Shown: positions 49,924 to 59,281 of the stretch, piece by piece
Layout: the number at the start of each line of letters is the position of its first letter
Numbering within the stretch: position 1 is the stretch's first letter
Assembly (NCBI GenBank): GCA_934573735.1
Contig: CAKTMC010000008.1
Coordinates: 1-64,000, forward strand
Source: an uncultured Oscillospiraceae bacterium
GTDB lineage: Bacteria > Bacillota > Clostridia > Oscillospirales > Oscillospiraceae
DNA length: 64,000 nucleotides
Direction of reading: 5' to 3'
Notes under the pieces: generated by a model
The model's input: only the letters and a program-made list of their open reading frames with translations
What the model was told of the DNA's origin: nothing
The model's database searches: none
Translations under genes and position numbers: made by a program

Positions 49924-51651
49924 TTATGCTGCCTTGGCGCTGCGCATGAGATAGCGCATATCCTCGGCGACGCGCTCAATGCGCCCCGGTGCAAAGGGAC
50001 TCTTGAAGCCCGCCTCCTCGATATTATCCAAAAAGCCCTCGTACTCGCGGCTCAGAAGCTCCTTGTATTTCTCAAGCCCCGCCGTGCCGCCGCTCTGCGC
50101 AAGCTCATAGACCTGCATGGCGATATCGTTTGAGACGGGGTATGTTATTATATAGAAGGGATAGTCGAAAAAGTGCGTGATATCCGACCAGCTCATAGCG
50201 TAATACTCCTCCTGCCCCTCGCCGAGATAGCCGTAATCGCGCGCAAGCTCAAGAGAGAGATTGTTAAGCACCTCCGCCGAAAGCGCGTCCGCGCCCATGG
50301 CGTAAACTCTGCTCTCAAACTCCGCAAAGGAGGCCTGCTGCACATATAGCTCCAGCGTATCCAAAAGCTTTATACGGCGAAGATTTGCCGCGTCCTCGGC
50401 GCTCATCACCTCGTCATAGTAGCTCAGCGCGAGATATTCCATCGCCTGAGAATAGCATTCGGACATATCTATCGTCTCGGAGGCATTATAATTTACAAAT
50501 GCGTCCGTGTAGTGCCCGAACTCATGCGAGAGCGTGAGGATATCCTCCGTGTCTCCGTAGGGGTCGAGGAAGAGAAAGGGAGCCTCGTAGTCGGAGAGAT
50601 AGGTCTGGAAGGACATGGCGGCCTTGCTCTGGCTGTAGGCGATGTCATACATCTCATAATCCGTCATAAACTCGAAGGCGTCGCGTATCTCGCCGCCCAT
50701 TAGCTCCGTCACCGCGTCAAGCGTATTGAGAAGCTCGTTTTCGCTGAGATAGTCAAAATACACCTCGGAGTAGGGATTTTGCGCCATTATCTCCGTATAT
50801 ACCGGGACCATGCAGCGGCGAATATCCTCAAGGTATGCAGCCGCGTCCTCGGGCGTGTAGTCGCGCTCAAAGAAATAGATATACTGCATATGCTCGTAGT
50901 CCAGCCCGTAGAGCTCCGCAAGCGCCTCGCGCACACGCACAAGCTCAATGTATATCCGCGCAAAATCCTCGTTATAGCGCGCATAGACCTCACAGGTGAG
51001 GCTGTAGCTGTCGCCGCCGTAGGGGAGGGCGGCAAGCTCGGCTGCGGAGTCGGCGGCGAGGGCGCGGTATTCGGACAGAAGCAGGCTCTCCTGCTGCATC
51101 AGCGCGACCGCCTCATCATTATAATATGAGTCGCTTGCATCGGCGTAGTCCTCGGTGAAGCCCTCCCAGAAATACTGCTCCTCCAGCTCTTCGGCAAGCT
51201 CCGAGGCGGCGCAGGCATAAAGCACGTTTTCAAGCTGCTGCTGCACGAGGGAATAATTCTCGCTGCACCAGCTGAGCTCCTCGGCATAATAAGTATCATA
51301 GACGTTCTGGCAGGAGCGGATGTCGGCAACGGTGTACATCGTCTCAAAGCTGAAATAGTTTGTGTAGCAGGTGTCGAGCAGCTCCCCAAGCTCGTCAATA
51401 TCTGCGCCAAGCTCAAGCGCCTCGGTCACGGCCTTGAAATCCGCGGAGATCTGCCCGATATCCGGGCGGACATATTCTATATCGCTGAACTTTTCAACTC
51501 CGCTGCTCATGGAAATTATGCTGTGCCGGACGCTGCTTATAAGCTCGCTGAAATAATCCTCAACGAAGTCGGCAAGGTACTCGGCGGAGCAGCCGCTGAG
51601 CAGCAGCAGCGACAGCAGCATGGCGATAATTCGGGTCAGCTTCTTTTTCAT
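49924..51651 (-). CDS. M3 family oligopeptidase, lipoprotein
   Basis: 575 residues. Lipoprotein signal with LSGCS (Cys at about residue 22). The zinc motif LSHEFGHYTDAFVNY (HExxH at about 374-378) and a downstream Glu in YSQAMEYLALSYYDE match the M3 (oligoendopeptidase F / thimet) family. The usual cytosolic location is changed by the lipobox: it should be anchored outside the membrane. It would trim short peptides in the cell envelope or the medium. Rich in Tyr, Glu and Asp. A lone gene between convergent regions, preceded by a minus-strand GAGG at the start. Confidence 0.85.
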   Translation of the reverse strand: MKKKLTRIIAMLLSLLLLSGCSAEYLADFVEDYFSELISSVRHSIISMSSGVEKFSDIEYVRPDIGQISADFKAVTEALELGADIDELGELLDTCYTNYFSFETMYTVADIRSCQNVYDTYYAEELSWCSENYSLVQQQLENVLYACAASELAEELEEQYFWEGFTEDYADASDSYYNDEAVALMQQESLLLSEYRALAADSAAELAALPYGGDSYSLTCEVYARYNEDFARIYIELVRVREALAELYGLDYEHMQYIYFFERDYTPEDAAAYLEDIRRCMVPVYTEIMAQNPYSEVYFDYLSENELLNTLDAVTELMGGEIRDAFEFMTDYEMYDIAYSQSKAAMSFQTYLSDYEAPFLFLDPYGDTEDILTLSHEFGHYTDAFVNYNASETIDMSECYSQAMEYLALSYYDEVMSAEDAANLRRIKLLDTLELYVQQASFAEFESRVYAMGADALSAEVLNNLSLELARDYGYLGEGQEEYYAMSWSDITHFFDYPFYIITYPVSNDIAMQVYELAQSGGTAGLEKYKELLSREYEGFLDNIEEAGFKSPFAPGRIERVAEDMRYLMRSAKAA

Positions 51652-51810
51652 GAGGCACCTCTTTCGGCAGATTTCGATTTATATTTATATACTTATATAT
51701 ATTCTATCATATTATACCGTGCCTTAACAAGAGGAAGTATTCGCCGAGGGCAAAAAGTCGGCGCTTTTCCGTTAAAATGCGTTAAGAATATTAAAAAAGC
51801 AATTCACGGC

Positions 51811-51839
51811 TTGAAATCGGGCATTAAATCGCCTATAAT
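51811..51839 (+). promoter_or_regulatory. Promoter of the pyrophosphatase gene
   Basis: -35 TTGAAA (51811-51816), 17-nt spacer, perfect -10 TATAAT (51834-51839). The expected transcription start is about 20 nt before the TTG start codon. Confidence 0.8.
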
Positions 51840-51864
51840 CAAGACGAAAAGGGGGTATTTCTCT

Positions 51865-53475
51865 TTGAATGATATATACGTTACCGGACACCTCAACCCG
51901 GACACAGACGCCATTGTCGCCGCCATGGCATATGCAAATCTGCGCAACGCCCTCGGCGACCGCGAATATAAGGCCATACGCATCGGCTCGATAAACGACG
52001 AGACACGCGCCGTGCTTGAGCGCTTCGGCTTTGAGCCGCCGATGTTCGTCAAGACCATGCGCACTCAGGTCAGCGATATCGAGTACGACACGCCGCCGGA
52101 GCTCAACTGCGGCGTTGCGATGGATCTGGCATGGCGCATCATGCGCGACGGGAAAATCGCCACGATACCCATAGTCCGTGAGGACGGAACGCTGCATGGG
52201 ATGCTCTCCGCCGGAGATATCGCGTCCTACGATATGCAGACCATATATGACAGCCATATTGACGCTCTGCCCATATTCAATCTCCTGAGCGTGCTCGAGG
52301 GTCAGCTTGTAAACGAGTTTGGCAACAAGGCGGAAAGCGTGACGGGCGAGGTCGTGCTTGCCCTGCCGCAGACCTACGGCAACCCGCAGCTCAGCGACCC
52401 GGAAAGCGTCGTCGTCTGCGGCGACCAGCCGGAGGTTATTGACGCGGCGCTCAAGGCCGGAGTCCGCTGCCTGATAATATGTCAGGCGGACGTTGACGCA
52501 AGGCTTGCCGAATACGAGGGAGATACCTGCATAATCTCCACGCCGCTGGATGCGCGCCGCGCCGAGCGCCTGATATTCCAGGCCATGCCCGTGGAGCACG
52601 TCAGCAAGACCGGGGATATAATATGCTTCCATCTCACGGATTATCTGGACGATGTGCGCGAGATCATGCTCAAAAGCCGCTACCGCTGCTATCCGGTGCT
52701 CGATGAGAATGACCGCGTGGTGGGTACGCTCTCGCGCTTCCACCTGCTGCGCCCAAAGCGCAAGCGCGTTGTGCTTGTCGATCATAACGAGGCGGCGCAG
52801 TCCGTACACGGGCTAGAGCAGGTCGAGATACTTGAGATAATCGACCATCACCGTCTTGCGGATATCCAGACCGGGCAGCCGATTTCCGTGCGCAATGAGC
52901 CGGTCGGCAGCACGAATACTATTATAACCTCCATGTATCAGGAGCACGGCGTTATGCCCTCGCCAAAGATGGCGGGACTTATGGCCTCGGCCATACTCTC
53001 GGATACCGTGATGTTCAAGTCCCCGACCTGCACCAAGAAGGATATCGCCATGGCGGAGCGCCTTGCCCGCATTGCGCGCATCTCGCTTGAGGAGCTGGGG
53101 CGGCAGCTTTTTTCGACCAATTCCGACGGCAAGAGCGCCGAGGAGCTGTTGATGACGGACTATAAGGAGTTTCATATATCCGGGCAGACCATCGGCGTCG
53201 GCCAGATAACCTGTGTTGACTCGTCAAAGCTCTTGGAGCGGCGCGAGGAGTTTATGTCCGCGATGGAACAGCTCAAGCAGCGTAATTCCCTTGACCTTGT
53301 GATACTTATGCTCACGGATGTGCTGCTCGACGGCTCGCACCTTTTCTATGCCGGCAGCGACGAGGTGATGCAGGAGGCGTATTCGACCGTTCCGAAGGAT
53401 AAGCATATGTTCCTTCCCAAGGTCATGTCGCGCAAAAAGCAGATAATACCGATGCTGACGGCGATGTGGGGTTAA
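51865..53475 (+). CDS. CBS-regulated Mn-dependent inorganic pyrophosphatase
   Basis: 536 residues. Family II (DHH) pyrophosphatase with a regulatory insert. N-terminal DHH part GHLNPDTDAIVAA, then a CBS-DRTGG-CBS-type insert at about 75-300 (VSDIEYDTPPELNCGVAMDLAWRI, IPIVREDGTLHGMLSAGD and RCYPVLDENDRVVG), then DHNEAAQS, EIIDHHR and the DHHA2 part at the C-terminus. It hydrolyses PPi; the CBS domains bind adenine nucleotides. The TTG at 51865 is chosen because the promoter ends at 51839 and AAAGGGGG lies 9 nt upstream. dapF follows after 6 bp. Confidence 0.92.
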   Translation: MNDIYVTGHLNPDTDAIVAAMAYANLRNALGDREYKAIRIGSINDETRAVLERFGFEPPMFVKTMRTQVSDIEYDTPPELNCGVAMDLAWRIMRDGKIATIPIVREDGTLHGMLSAGDIASYDMQTIYDSHIDALPIFNLLSVLEGQLVNEFGNKAESVTGEVVLALPQTYGNPQLSDPESVVVCGDQPEVIDAALKAGVRCLIICQADVDARLAEYEGDTCIISTPLDARRAERLIFQAMPVEHVSKTGDIICFHLTDYLDDVREIMLKSRYRCYPVLDENDRVVGTLSRFHLLRPKRKRVVLVDHNEAAQSVHGLEQVEILEIIDHHRLADIQTGQPISVRNEPVGSTNTIITSMYQEHGVMPSPKMAGLMASAILSDTVMFKSPTCTKKDIAMAERLARIARISLEELGRQLFSTNSDGKSAEELLMTDYKEFHISGQTIGVGQITCVDSSKLLERREEFMSAMEQLKQRNSLDLVILMLTDVLLDGSHLFYAGSDEVMQEAYSTVPKDKHMFLPKVMSRKKQIIPMLTAMWG

Positions 53476-53481
53476 GCGGAT

Positions 53482-54321
53482 ATGAAATTTACAAAGATGC
53501 ACGGAGCCGGAAACGACTTCATTATTATAAACAATATGGACGGCGCAATTCCCGAGCCGCGGCTTCCGGCGCTTGCGGCGGGGCTTTGCGCGCAGCACCG
53601 TTCGGTCGGCGCTGACGGGCTTATGGTCGTCGCGCGGCCTGTCTGCGGCGGGGATTACAGGATGATTTTTTATAACTCCGACGGCAGCATAGGCGAAATG
53701 TGCGGCAACGGGGCGCGCTGCATCGCGCGCTACGGCTATGAAAATGGGCTTGCGGGCGAGACGCAGAGGATAGAGACTCATGCGGGGCTTGTCGTGGGTC
53801 AGCGCGTGACGAAAAGGCTTTACAGAATTCGCCTCAACGACCCGAGCATAGCGGAGGCGCACCGGATAGTCAGCGTCGGAGGCGCGGAGTATGACTGCGC
53901 CTATGTGGAGCTCGGTGAGCCGGGTATTCCGCATGCGGTGCTGCGCCTGCCGGACTGGGACGAGTGGGAGCGGGATAAGCTGCGTGAGCTCGGCAGGGCG
54001 CTGCGCTTTGCCGGGGAGTTTCCGCGCGGCGCAAACGTCAGCTTTGTAAAGCCGCTCGGCGCGGAGCGGGTAAAGGCGATAACCTATGAGCGCGGGGTCG
54101 AGGACTTTACGCTGGCCTGCGGCACGGGCTGCGGAGCGATAGCCACCTCGCTGCGCCTGCTCGGACTCGGCGGCGAGAGCGTGGAGGTCGTGATGCCCGG
54201 CGGCGAGCTGCGCGTGGAGCTGTCGGAGTGCGCGGGCAGCGTCCGGGACATATACCTCACGGGGCCGACAAATCTGGTATGCGTCGGAGAAATTTTCGAC
54301 GAGGATATAGACTTGGACTGA
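53482..54321 (+). CDS. dapF: Diaminopimelate epimerase
   Basis: 279 residues. It converts LL-DAP to meso-DAP for lysine and peptidoglycan. The two active-site cysteines are C74 in MCGNGARC and C213 in ACGTGCGA. N-terminal KFTKMHGAGNDF is typical. It follows the pyrophosphatase gene after 6 bp with only a weak site (AAGCGGA), so it is probably translationally coupled to it. It is followed by a terminator at 54348. Confidence 0.95.
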   Translation: MKFTKMHGAGNDFIIINNMDGAIPEPRLPALAAGLCAQHRSVGADGLMVVARPVCGGDYRMIFYNSDGSIGEMCGNGARCIARYGYENGLAGETQRIETHAGLVVGQRVTKRLYRIRLNDPSIAEAHRIVSVGGAEYDCAYVELGEPGIPHAVLRLPDWDEWERDKLRELGRALRFAGEFPRGANVSFVKPLGAERVKAITYERGVEDFTLACGTGCGAIATSLRLLGLGGESVEVVMPGGELRVELSECAGSVRDIYLTGPTNLVCVGEIFDEDIDLD

Positions 54322-54347
54322 TAATTTTAGATATTTTGGATTATATG

Positions 54348-54373
54348 CGGCGGGCCTTGCCCGCCGTTTTTTT
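54348..54373 (+). terminator. Intrinsic terminator of the ppa-dapF operon
   Basis: Stem CGGCGGGC / GCCCGCCG with a 3-nt loop, followed by TTTTTTT. Confidence 0.9.
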
Positions 54374-54900
54374 AGCTTCCCCCTTTAGGGGCGCCAAGGG
54401 CTTGGACGAAGGCAAAGCGCCTACCCCCACCACCGTCATTGCGAGGAGGGCAGCGCCCGACGCGGCAATCCGCATCCCCTTTGATACGCACTAATACCAA
54501 CTGCGGCGTAAAGGAGAACGGATTCCCACGACCAGTTTGAGAACTGGTTCGCGACGGCGGCTTTGCCGCCTAGTCCCTTTAGGGAGAATGACAGCGTAGT
54601 TTAGTCTCCCGCGCCGATTTTTACCCCGCCAAGCCCTCGCCCCGCAGGGCGCTGCCCCTCTTAGGGGAAGTCCCCAGTGCGCACACTGGGGAAAGGGGTC
54701 ACCGGATTATAGACCGGAACAGGACGGAAAAGACAGGACGCACCCCGACCATTCTTTTCCCTATTGGCACTCTCTCAGCCATGGAGACCCCTCAGTCACT
54801 TCGTGACAGCTCCCCTAAAAGGGGCGCCAAGGGCGTGGGCTAAGGCAAAGCGCCGATTTCGACAATGCTACCCAAAAGCTTACCCCTTCAGGGGGAAGCC
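54374..54900 (+). repeat. Composite intergenic repeat, family A copy 2
   Basis: A 527-bp gene-free segment. Its A core (54695-54784) matches 9800-9711 (reversed) and 59872-59962. Around it are short palindromes shared with copy 3: CCCTCTTAGGGG, the CCCCAGTGCGCACACTGGGG stem and CCCCTAAAAGGGG. A separate block begins GTCATTGCGAGGAGGG (54435) and ends GGGAGAATGACAG (54583-54595), reminiscent of widespread GTCATTGCGAG repeats. No gene seen. Confidence 0.75.
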
Positions 54901-54989
54901 AAGTATATAAAAATAACCCCAAGCTCATATCTTTGACAAATCTTAAATAAATTTAATCCAATTCTTTATCCCGCAGAGCCTGTCGTTTA

Positions 54990-55018
54990 TTGACGGGAGC
55001 AGTGGGCTGTGATATACT
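54990..55018 (+). promoter_or_regulatory. Promoter of the PAP2 gene, leaderless
   Basis: -35 TTGACG (54990-54995), 17-nt spacer, -10 TATACT (55013-55018). The predicted transcription start at about 55025-55026 coincides with the ATG at 55026. Confidence 0.7.
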
Positions 55019-55025
55019 TCAAAAT

Positions 55026-55676
55026 ATGAAACGATTTTTCAAAACAAACCGAGAGCTGCTTTGGCTGCTGTTCTTTGCCGTCGTTGCGGGCGCGTATTTT
55101 TCCCTGCAATATCTTCCGCTGCACCACCACAGCATACACACTGCCCTTGACGACAAGATACCCTTCGTCCCGGCATTTATAATCCCCTACATTCTTTGGT
55201 ACGTCTACGTCCCCGGCCTGATGCTTGCCGTCTACCCGCGTGACCGCCGTCGCTTTGTGCTCCAGAGTGCAGCGCTGTTTTCGGGCGCGTTTATCTGTCT
55301 CGCTATCTTCGTTATCTACCCGAGCCGCATCGACTTTCGCCCGGACGCGGATGGCGATGGACTGCTGCTGGCGCTCTGCCGCATCGTCTACGCGGGCGAC
55401 CGACCGCTCAACGTATTTCCGAGTCTGCATTGTTATGAGACCTGCGCGGTTTTCCTCGCGGCCTTCGGCGGGGCATGGCGGAGACATAAGCTCCTTTGCG
55501 CGGTATCCGGGCTGCTGGGTGTTCTCATCTGCCTATCGACGCTGTTCGTCAAGCAGCATTCGGTGCTCGACTTTGTCTCGGGCTGTGCGCTTGCAGTCGT
55601 CGTCTACCTCATTATGAAGTCCATTTTTGATCTTAAATACAGAAAGGAAGCTGCCCATGCAGATATATCCCTTTAA
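55026..55676 (+). CDS. PAP2 family membrane phosphatase
   Basis: 216 residues with about five or six membrane segments. PAP2-superfamily motifs are RPLNVFPSLHCYETC (PSxH) and STLFVKQHSVLDFVSG (third motif with the nucleophile His region; the usual Arg after Ser is Thr). This form resembles the PAP2_3 or inositolphosphotransferase-like subgroup. It probably removes phosphate from a lipid or transfers a phospho-head group. The ATG at 55026 is chosen for the conserved start and because the promoter's start lies right at it; no ribosome-binding site is present. It overlaps the next gene by 20 bp. Confidence 0.85.
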   Translation: MKRFFKTNRELLWLLFFAVVAGAYFSLQYLPLHHHSIHTALDDKIPFVPAFIIPYILWYVYVPGLMLAVYPRDRRRFVLQSAALFSGAFICLAIFVIYPSRIDFRPDADGDGLLLALCRIVYAGDRPLNVFPSLHCYETCAVFLAAFGGAWRRHKLLCAVSGLLGVLICLSTLFVKQHSVLDFVSGCALAVVVYLIMKSIFDLKYRKEAAHADISL

Positions 55677-56424
55677 CATCGTTTACATTTTCCTGATGCT
55701 CCTCGGCGCGGCAACGCTGATGCTCATATGGCACACTCTGCGCGATAAGCCGGAGACTACGCGCAAGCGCGTTCTCGTCATCATCTGCGCGCTGAACATC
55801 GTGTTTTACTTCGTATATAAGGGCTTTTTGTCCGTAGACGCGGAGTTTTTGGAGATATCGGGGCTTGAGAGCTTCAACTGGTTCAACGAGCTGCCCCTGC
55901 AGCTTTGCAATATCAATCTTTTCCTTATTCCGCTCGGAGTCATGACGAAAAAGCGCGGCGTGCTCGGCTTTTCCTTCTTTATCGCGCCGCTTGCCGCCAT
56001 GCTTGCACTTTTGTTCCCGGAGATAGCCTTTACGGGCTATTCTCTGAGTCAGCCGCGCATACTCGGCTACTATATAACTCATCTTCTGATAGTAATTTGT
56101 GGGCTGAGCCTTTTCACCCTCGGCTTCTACCGTCCTGATTTCAAGGATTTCCCCGGCATCGTTGCCGCCTTCATCGTGCTCTCGCTCGGCGCGCATCTGG
56201 TCAATATCGTACTGCGCCACAGCGTATGCCCGCAGGCGAATTACTTCTTCACCTTCGGCGCAGATATCAGCATACTCAATCTTCTCTGGAGCTTTATCCC
56301 CAAAGCCTATGTATATCTGCTGCCCGGACTTCTCATACTGCTTGCATATATGACGGCCATAACCGTTATGATCCGTGTCGTCTCGGATAGCTCGGCGCGG
56401 CGCGCGGCGGAGTCAAAGGTATAA
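55657..56424 (+). CDS. YwaF/TIGR02206-like integral membrane protein
   Basis: 255 residues with seven membrane segments. The region around LESFNWFNELPLQLCNINLFLIPL and ISILNLLWSFIPKAYVYLLPGL matches the YwaF (TIGR02206) family of unknown function. The start at 55657 has AAAGGAAG 10-17 nt upstream and overlaps the PAP2 gene, so the two are coupled. A three-gene membrane cluster (PAP2, this protein, GT39) suggests a common role in cell envelope or lipid-linked sugar metabolism, by inference. Confidence 0.8.
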   Translation: MQIYPFNIVYIFLMLLGAATLMLIWHTLRDKPETTRKRVLVIICALNIVFYFVYKGFLSVDAEFLEISGLESFNWFNELPLQLCNINLFLIPLGVMTKKRGVLGFSFFIAPLAAMLALLFPEIAFTGYSLSQPRILGYYITHLLIVICGLSLFTLGFYRPDFKDFPGIVAAFIVLSLGAHLVNIVLRHSVCPQANYFFTFGADISILNLLWSFIPKAYVYLLPGLLILLAYMTAITVMIRVVSDSSARRAAESKV

Positions 56425-56511
56425 GGCCCGGCGCTTGACATTTTCGCTGCATTGGCTTATATTTTCGGTGTATGCAGGCTATGCATATAATCTGAAGCAG
56501 GCTGATTTGAT

Positions 56512-58305
56512 ATGACGATTACCGTTTTGCTGCCCATCATCGCGGCGCTTTTGATAGTTTTATTTTATGTGGGGCTTCCCTCACTGCGCGACTGTCCGCT
56601 TCAGCCCGCCGAGGCTGAGGCAAAGAAAATGACGCGCGGGGACTGGCTTGCCGCTCTGTGCATCACGCTCTGCTATGCCGTGGTCGCCTTTATTGGACTC
56701 GGCGACAGGGAGGCGGCGCAAAATCCCCATGTATTTGACCCGGAGCAGCCCGCAGTCATCGAGCTTGAGGGCGAGACGCAGCTTAGCCGTGTGCGCTTGT
56801 TCTGCGGCATAAACGTCGGAAATTATTACGTCGAGTATTCAAAGGACGGCGAGAGCTGGGGCTATGCCGGTGAGCTTGAGCAGAATTACGTCGCGGTGCT
56901 CAAATGGAAGGAGCTTGAGCTCAGCGAGAGCGCCAAGACGGAGCCGGTGAGATATATCCGCATCACGGCTGATAACGATTTGTATTTAAATGAGATCGCC
57001 GTATATAATCTCTACGGCGATATGCTCGGCATAAGCTCGGAGAATGCCCCGGAGCTCTGCGACGAGCAGGAGCTTGTCCCGGAGGCGGCAAGCTATATGA
57101 ATTCGAGCTTCTTTGACGAGATATATCACGTCCGCACCGCGATAGAGCACCGCGAGAACATCTGGCCGTATGAGATAAGCCATCCGCCGCTCGGCAAGCT
57201 GATAATCGGCATAGGCATTGCGCTTTTCGGTACGACGCCCTTCGGCTGGCGCTTTATGGGTACGCTGTTCGGTGTGCTCATGCTGCCGGTGATGTATGTA
57301 TTTTTGAAAAAGCTTTTCGGCGGAAAAGCCGCGCCCGTGGTCGGAACCGTGATTTTTGCCGCCGATTTCATGCACTATGTTCAGACTCGCATCGCCACGA
57401 TAGATACCTACGCCGTGTTCTTTATCCTTCTGATGTACCTGTTTATGTATCTCTGGTGCTCGGAGGGGAAAAAGCGTTATCTTGCGCTTTCGGGCGTGTT
57501 TTTCGGCATAGGCGCTGCGAGCAAATGGACCTGCATCTATGCGGGCGCGGGGCTTGCCTGCATTTGGGCGCTGCACTGGATAATTCATGCGCGCAATGCA
57601 AGGCGTGAAAAGCAGGATAGGCTATTCCCGGAATTTGCGAAAAACTGCGGCTTCTGCGTGATTTTCTTCGTGCTCATCCCGGCAATAATATATTACGTTT
57701 CGTATTATAAATACGGCGCTGCCAAGGGCCTCACCGGGCTCGGCGCATTCTTCACAAAGGAATACGCGCAGATAGTTCTGGACAATCAGAGCTTCATGTT
57801 CAGCTATCATTCCGGCGTTACCGCCTCCCATCCCTATTCCTCGCGCTGGTATCAGTGGGTGTTGGATATACGCCCGATACTATACTATCTGGAATACGGC
57901 GCGGACGGTACGCGGCAGAGCTTCGGCGCCTTTGTCAATCCCATACTCTGCTGGGCGGGACTTATCGCGCTCTTTGTCCTCGGCTATGAGGCGATAGCAC
58001 GGAGGGAGCGCCGCGCAGCCTTTATCCTCATCGGCTATCTTGCGCAGCTTTTGCCGTGGGTGTTTATCACGCGCATCACCTTTGAGTATCACTATTTTGC
58101 CTGTACTGTTTTCCTCGTCCTCGCGCTCGGCTACGTCATAGAGCTCATGCGGCAGTGGAATCCGCGCTGGAGGCTTTATGCCGTCGGCATCTCGGCGCTT
58201 TGCGTTCTGGTCTTTGCGATGTTTTATCCCGCGCTCAGCGGCATAAGCGTAGATAACGCCGCCGCAAGCCGGGTACTGAAATGGCTTCCGACCTGGCCGT
58301 TTTGA
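56512..58305 (+). CDS. GT39-type mannosyltransferase with F5/8C-like domain
   Basis: 597 residues. A polytopic PMT-like glycosyltransferase of family 39. The catalytic acidic pair is in SSFFDEIYHVRTAIEHR (about residue 200), with SHPPLGKLIIGIG after it and TRIATIDTYAVFF. Unusual is a hydrophilic segment of about 120 residues after the second TM (about 70-185: DPEQPAVIELEGETQLSRVRL, VGNYYVEYSKDGESWGYAG, RYIRITADNDLYLNEIAVY) with the pattern of an F5/8 type C (discoidin) carbohydrate-binding domain. It would transfer a sugar from a polyprenyl carrier to an acceptor outside the membrane, perhaps binding a glycan with the extra domain. Confidence 0.88.
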   Translation: MTITVLLPIIAALLIVLFYVGLPSLRDCPLQPAEAEAKKMTRGDWLAALCITLCYAVVAFIGLGDREAAQNPHVFDPEQPAVIELEGETQLSRVRLFCGINVGNYYVEYSKDGESWGYAGELEQNYVAVLKWKELELSESAKTEPVRYIRITADNDLYLNEIAVYNLYGDMLGISSENAPELCDEQELVPEAASYMNSSFFDEIYHVRTAIEHRENIWPYEISHPPLGKLIIGIGIALFGTTPFGWRFMGTLFGVLMLPVMYVFLKKLFGGKAAPVVGTVIFAADFMHYVQTRIATIDTYAVFFILLMYLFMYLWCSEGKKRYLALSGVFFGIGAASKWTCIYAGAGLACIWALHWIIHARNARREKQDRLFPEFAKNCGFCVIFFVLIPAIIYYVSYYKYGAAKGLTGLGAFFTKEYAQIVLDNQSFMFSYHSGVTASHPYSSRWYQWVLDIRPILYYLEYGADGTRQSFGAFVNPILCWAGLIALFVLGYEAIARRERRAAFILIGYLAQLLPWVFITRITFEYHYFACTVFLVLALGYVIELMRQWNPRWRLYAVGISALCVLVFAMFYPALSGISVDNAAASRVLKWLPTWPF

Positions 58306-58309
58306 TAAG

Positions 58310-58344
58310 AAAAACCTCTGATTTCATAAAAATCAGAGGTTTTT
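58310..58344. terminator. Bidirectional intrinsic terminator
   Basis: Stem AAAAACCTCTGATTT / AAATCAGAGGTTTTT with a short loop, between the convergent GT39 and prmA genes. Confidence 0.9.
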
Positions 58345-58357
58345 GTCGTTTAGATAG

Positions 58358-59281
58358 TCACCTGCACTCAAAGCAATGCCACTCGTCCTCGCAGTGCCGG
58401 GCGAGTATCTCAAAGCTGTTTTTCTCGAGCGCGGCGCAAACCTCATCCTGCCGCCCCTCGATGATGCCCGAGCATATAAACACCGCGCCCTCGGCCATGA
58501 ACTGACGCACATAGGCGGAGAGGGGAATGATAACGTCGGAAACGATGTTTGCCAGCACAAGGCCGTAGCCGCTGCCGAGCTCACGGCGGAGGGAGGCGTC
58601 GGATATGATATCGCCCGCGTAGACCTTGAAGCGCTCTGCGCCTATGCCGTTGAGAGCGGCGTTTGCCATCGCGACGTCGGGCGCCTTGGGGTCGATATCG
58701 CAGCCGACGCAGCACTTGCTGCCCAGAACGAGACTGCCTATGCCGAGAATTCCGCTCCCGCAGCCGAGGTCAAGGACTCTTGTCTCGTCAGTGCAGTATT
58801 TTTCGAGCGCGGCGAGGCACATACGGGTCGTCGCGTGACTGCCGGTGCCGAAAATCAGACCGGGATCGAGCCGCAGCGGGAGCCGCCCGTTTTCGGGTAT
58901 CTCCTCCCACTCGGGCACAACGACCAGCTTTTCGCCGACCTCGATGGGCTTATAATACTCGCGCCAGTTGTTTTCCCAGTCGCTGTCCTCGATAAACGAG
59001 GTGCTGATATTATTATTTGAGAACGCTGCGCGTATCGCGGCGAGAATGGCCTTGCCCTCCGCGTCGTCGCTCAAATAGCACTTTATGCGGCTGACACCGG
59101 CGAATTTCTGCTCAAGCTCGTCGTCCACATAGTCCCAATACTGGTGATTGTTTTCGAGAAAATCCTGAAAATCCTCCTCGTTTTCGATGACGAAGCCGCC
59201 CGCGCCCATGTCCGCCATCTGCTGGCAGCGCTCGTCTATAAGCTCGGCCGGAGTGTCAACGCTGACCTCTATCCAACGCAT
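58358..59281 (-). CDS. prmA: Ribosomal protein L11 methyltransferase
   Basis: 307 residues, normal length. It trimethylates ribosomal protein L11. N-terminal WIEVSVDTPAELID, then GLIFGTGSHATTRMCL, the SAM motif VLDLGCGSGILGIG at about 165-178, GCDIDPKAPDVAMANAALNG and VLANIVSDVIIPL. The start has AAGGAG 8-13 nt upstream on the minus strand. It stands alone, convergent with the GT39 gene. Confidence 0.93.
   Translation of the reverse strand: MRWIEVSVDTPAELIDERCQQMADMGAGGFVIENEEDFQDFLENNHQYWDYVDDELEQKFAGVSRIKCYLSDDAEGKAILAAIRAAFSNNNISTSFIEDSDWENNWREYYKPIEVGEKLVVVPEWEEIPENGRLPLRLDPGLIFGTGSHATTRMCLAALEKYCTDETRVLDLGCGSGILGIGSLVLGSKCCVGCDIDPKAPDVAMANAALNGIGAERFKVYAGDIISDASLRRELGSGYGLVLANIVSDVIIPLSAYVRQFMAEGAVFICSGIIEGRQDEVCAALEKNSFEILARHCEDEWHCFECR

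Noticed and set aside
54435..54595. GTCATTGCGAGG block as an insertion sequence end
   Set aside because: No transposase, no clean terminal inverted repeats and no target duplication were found; such blocks are common dispersed repeats.
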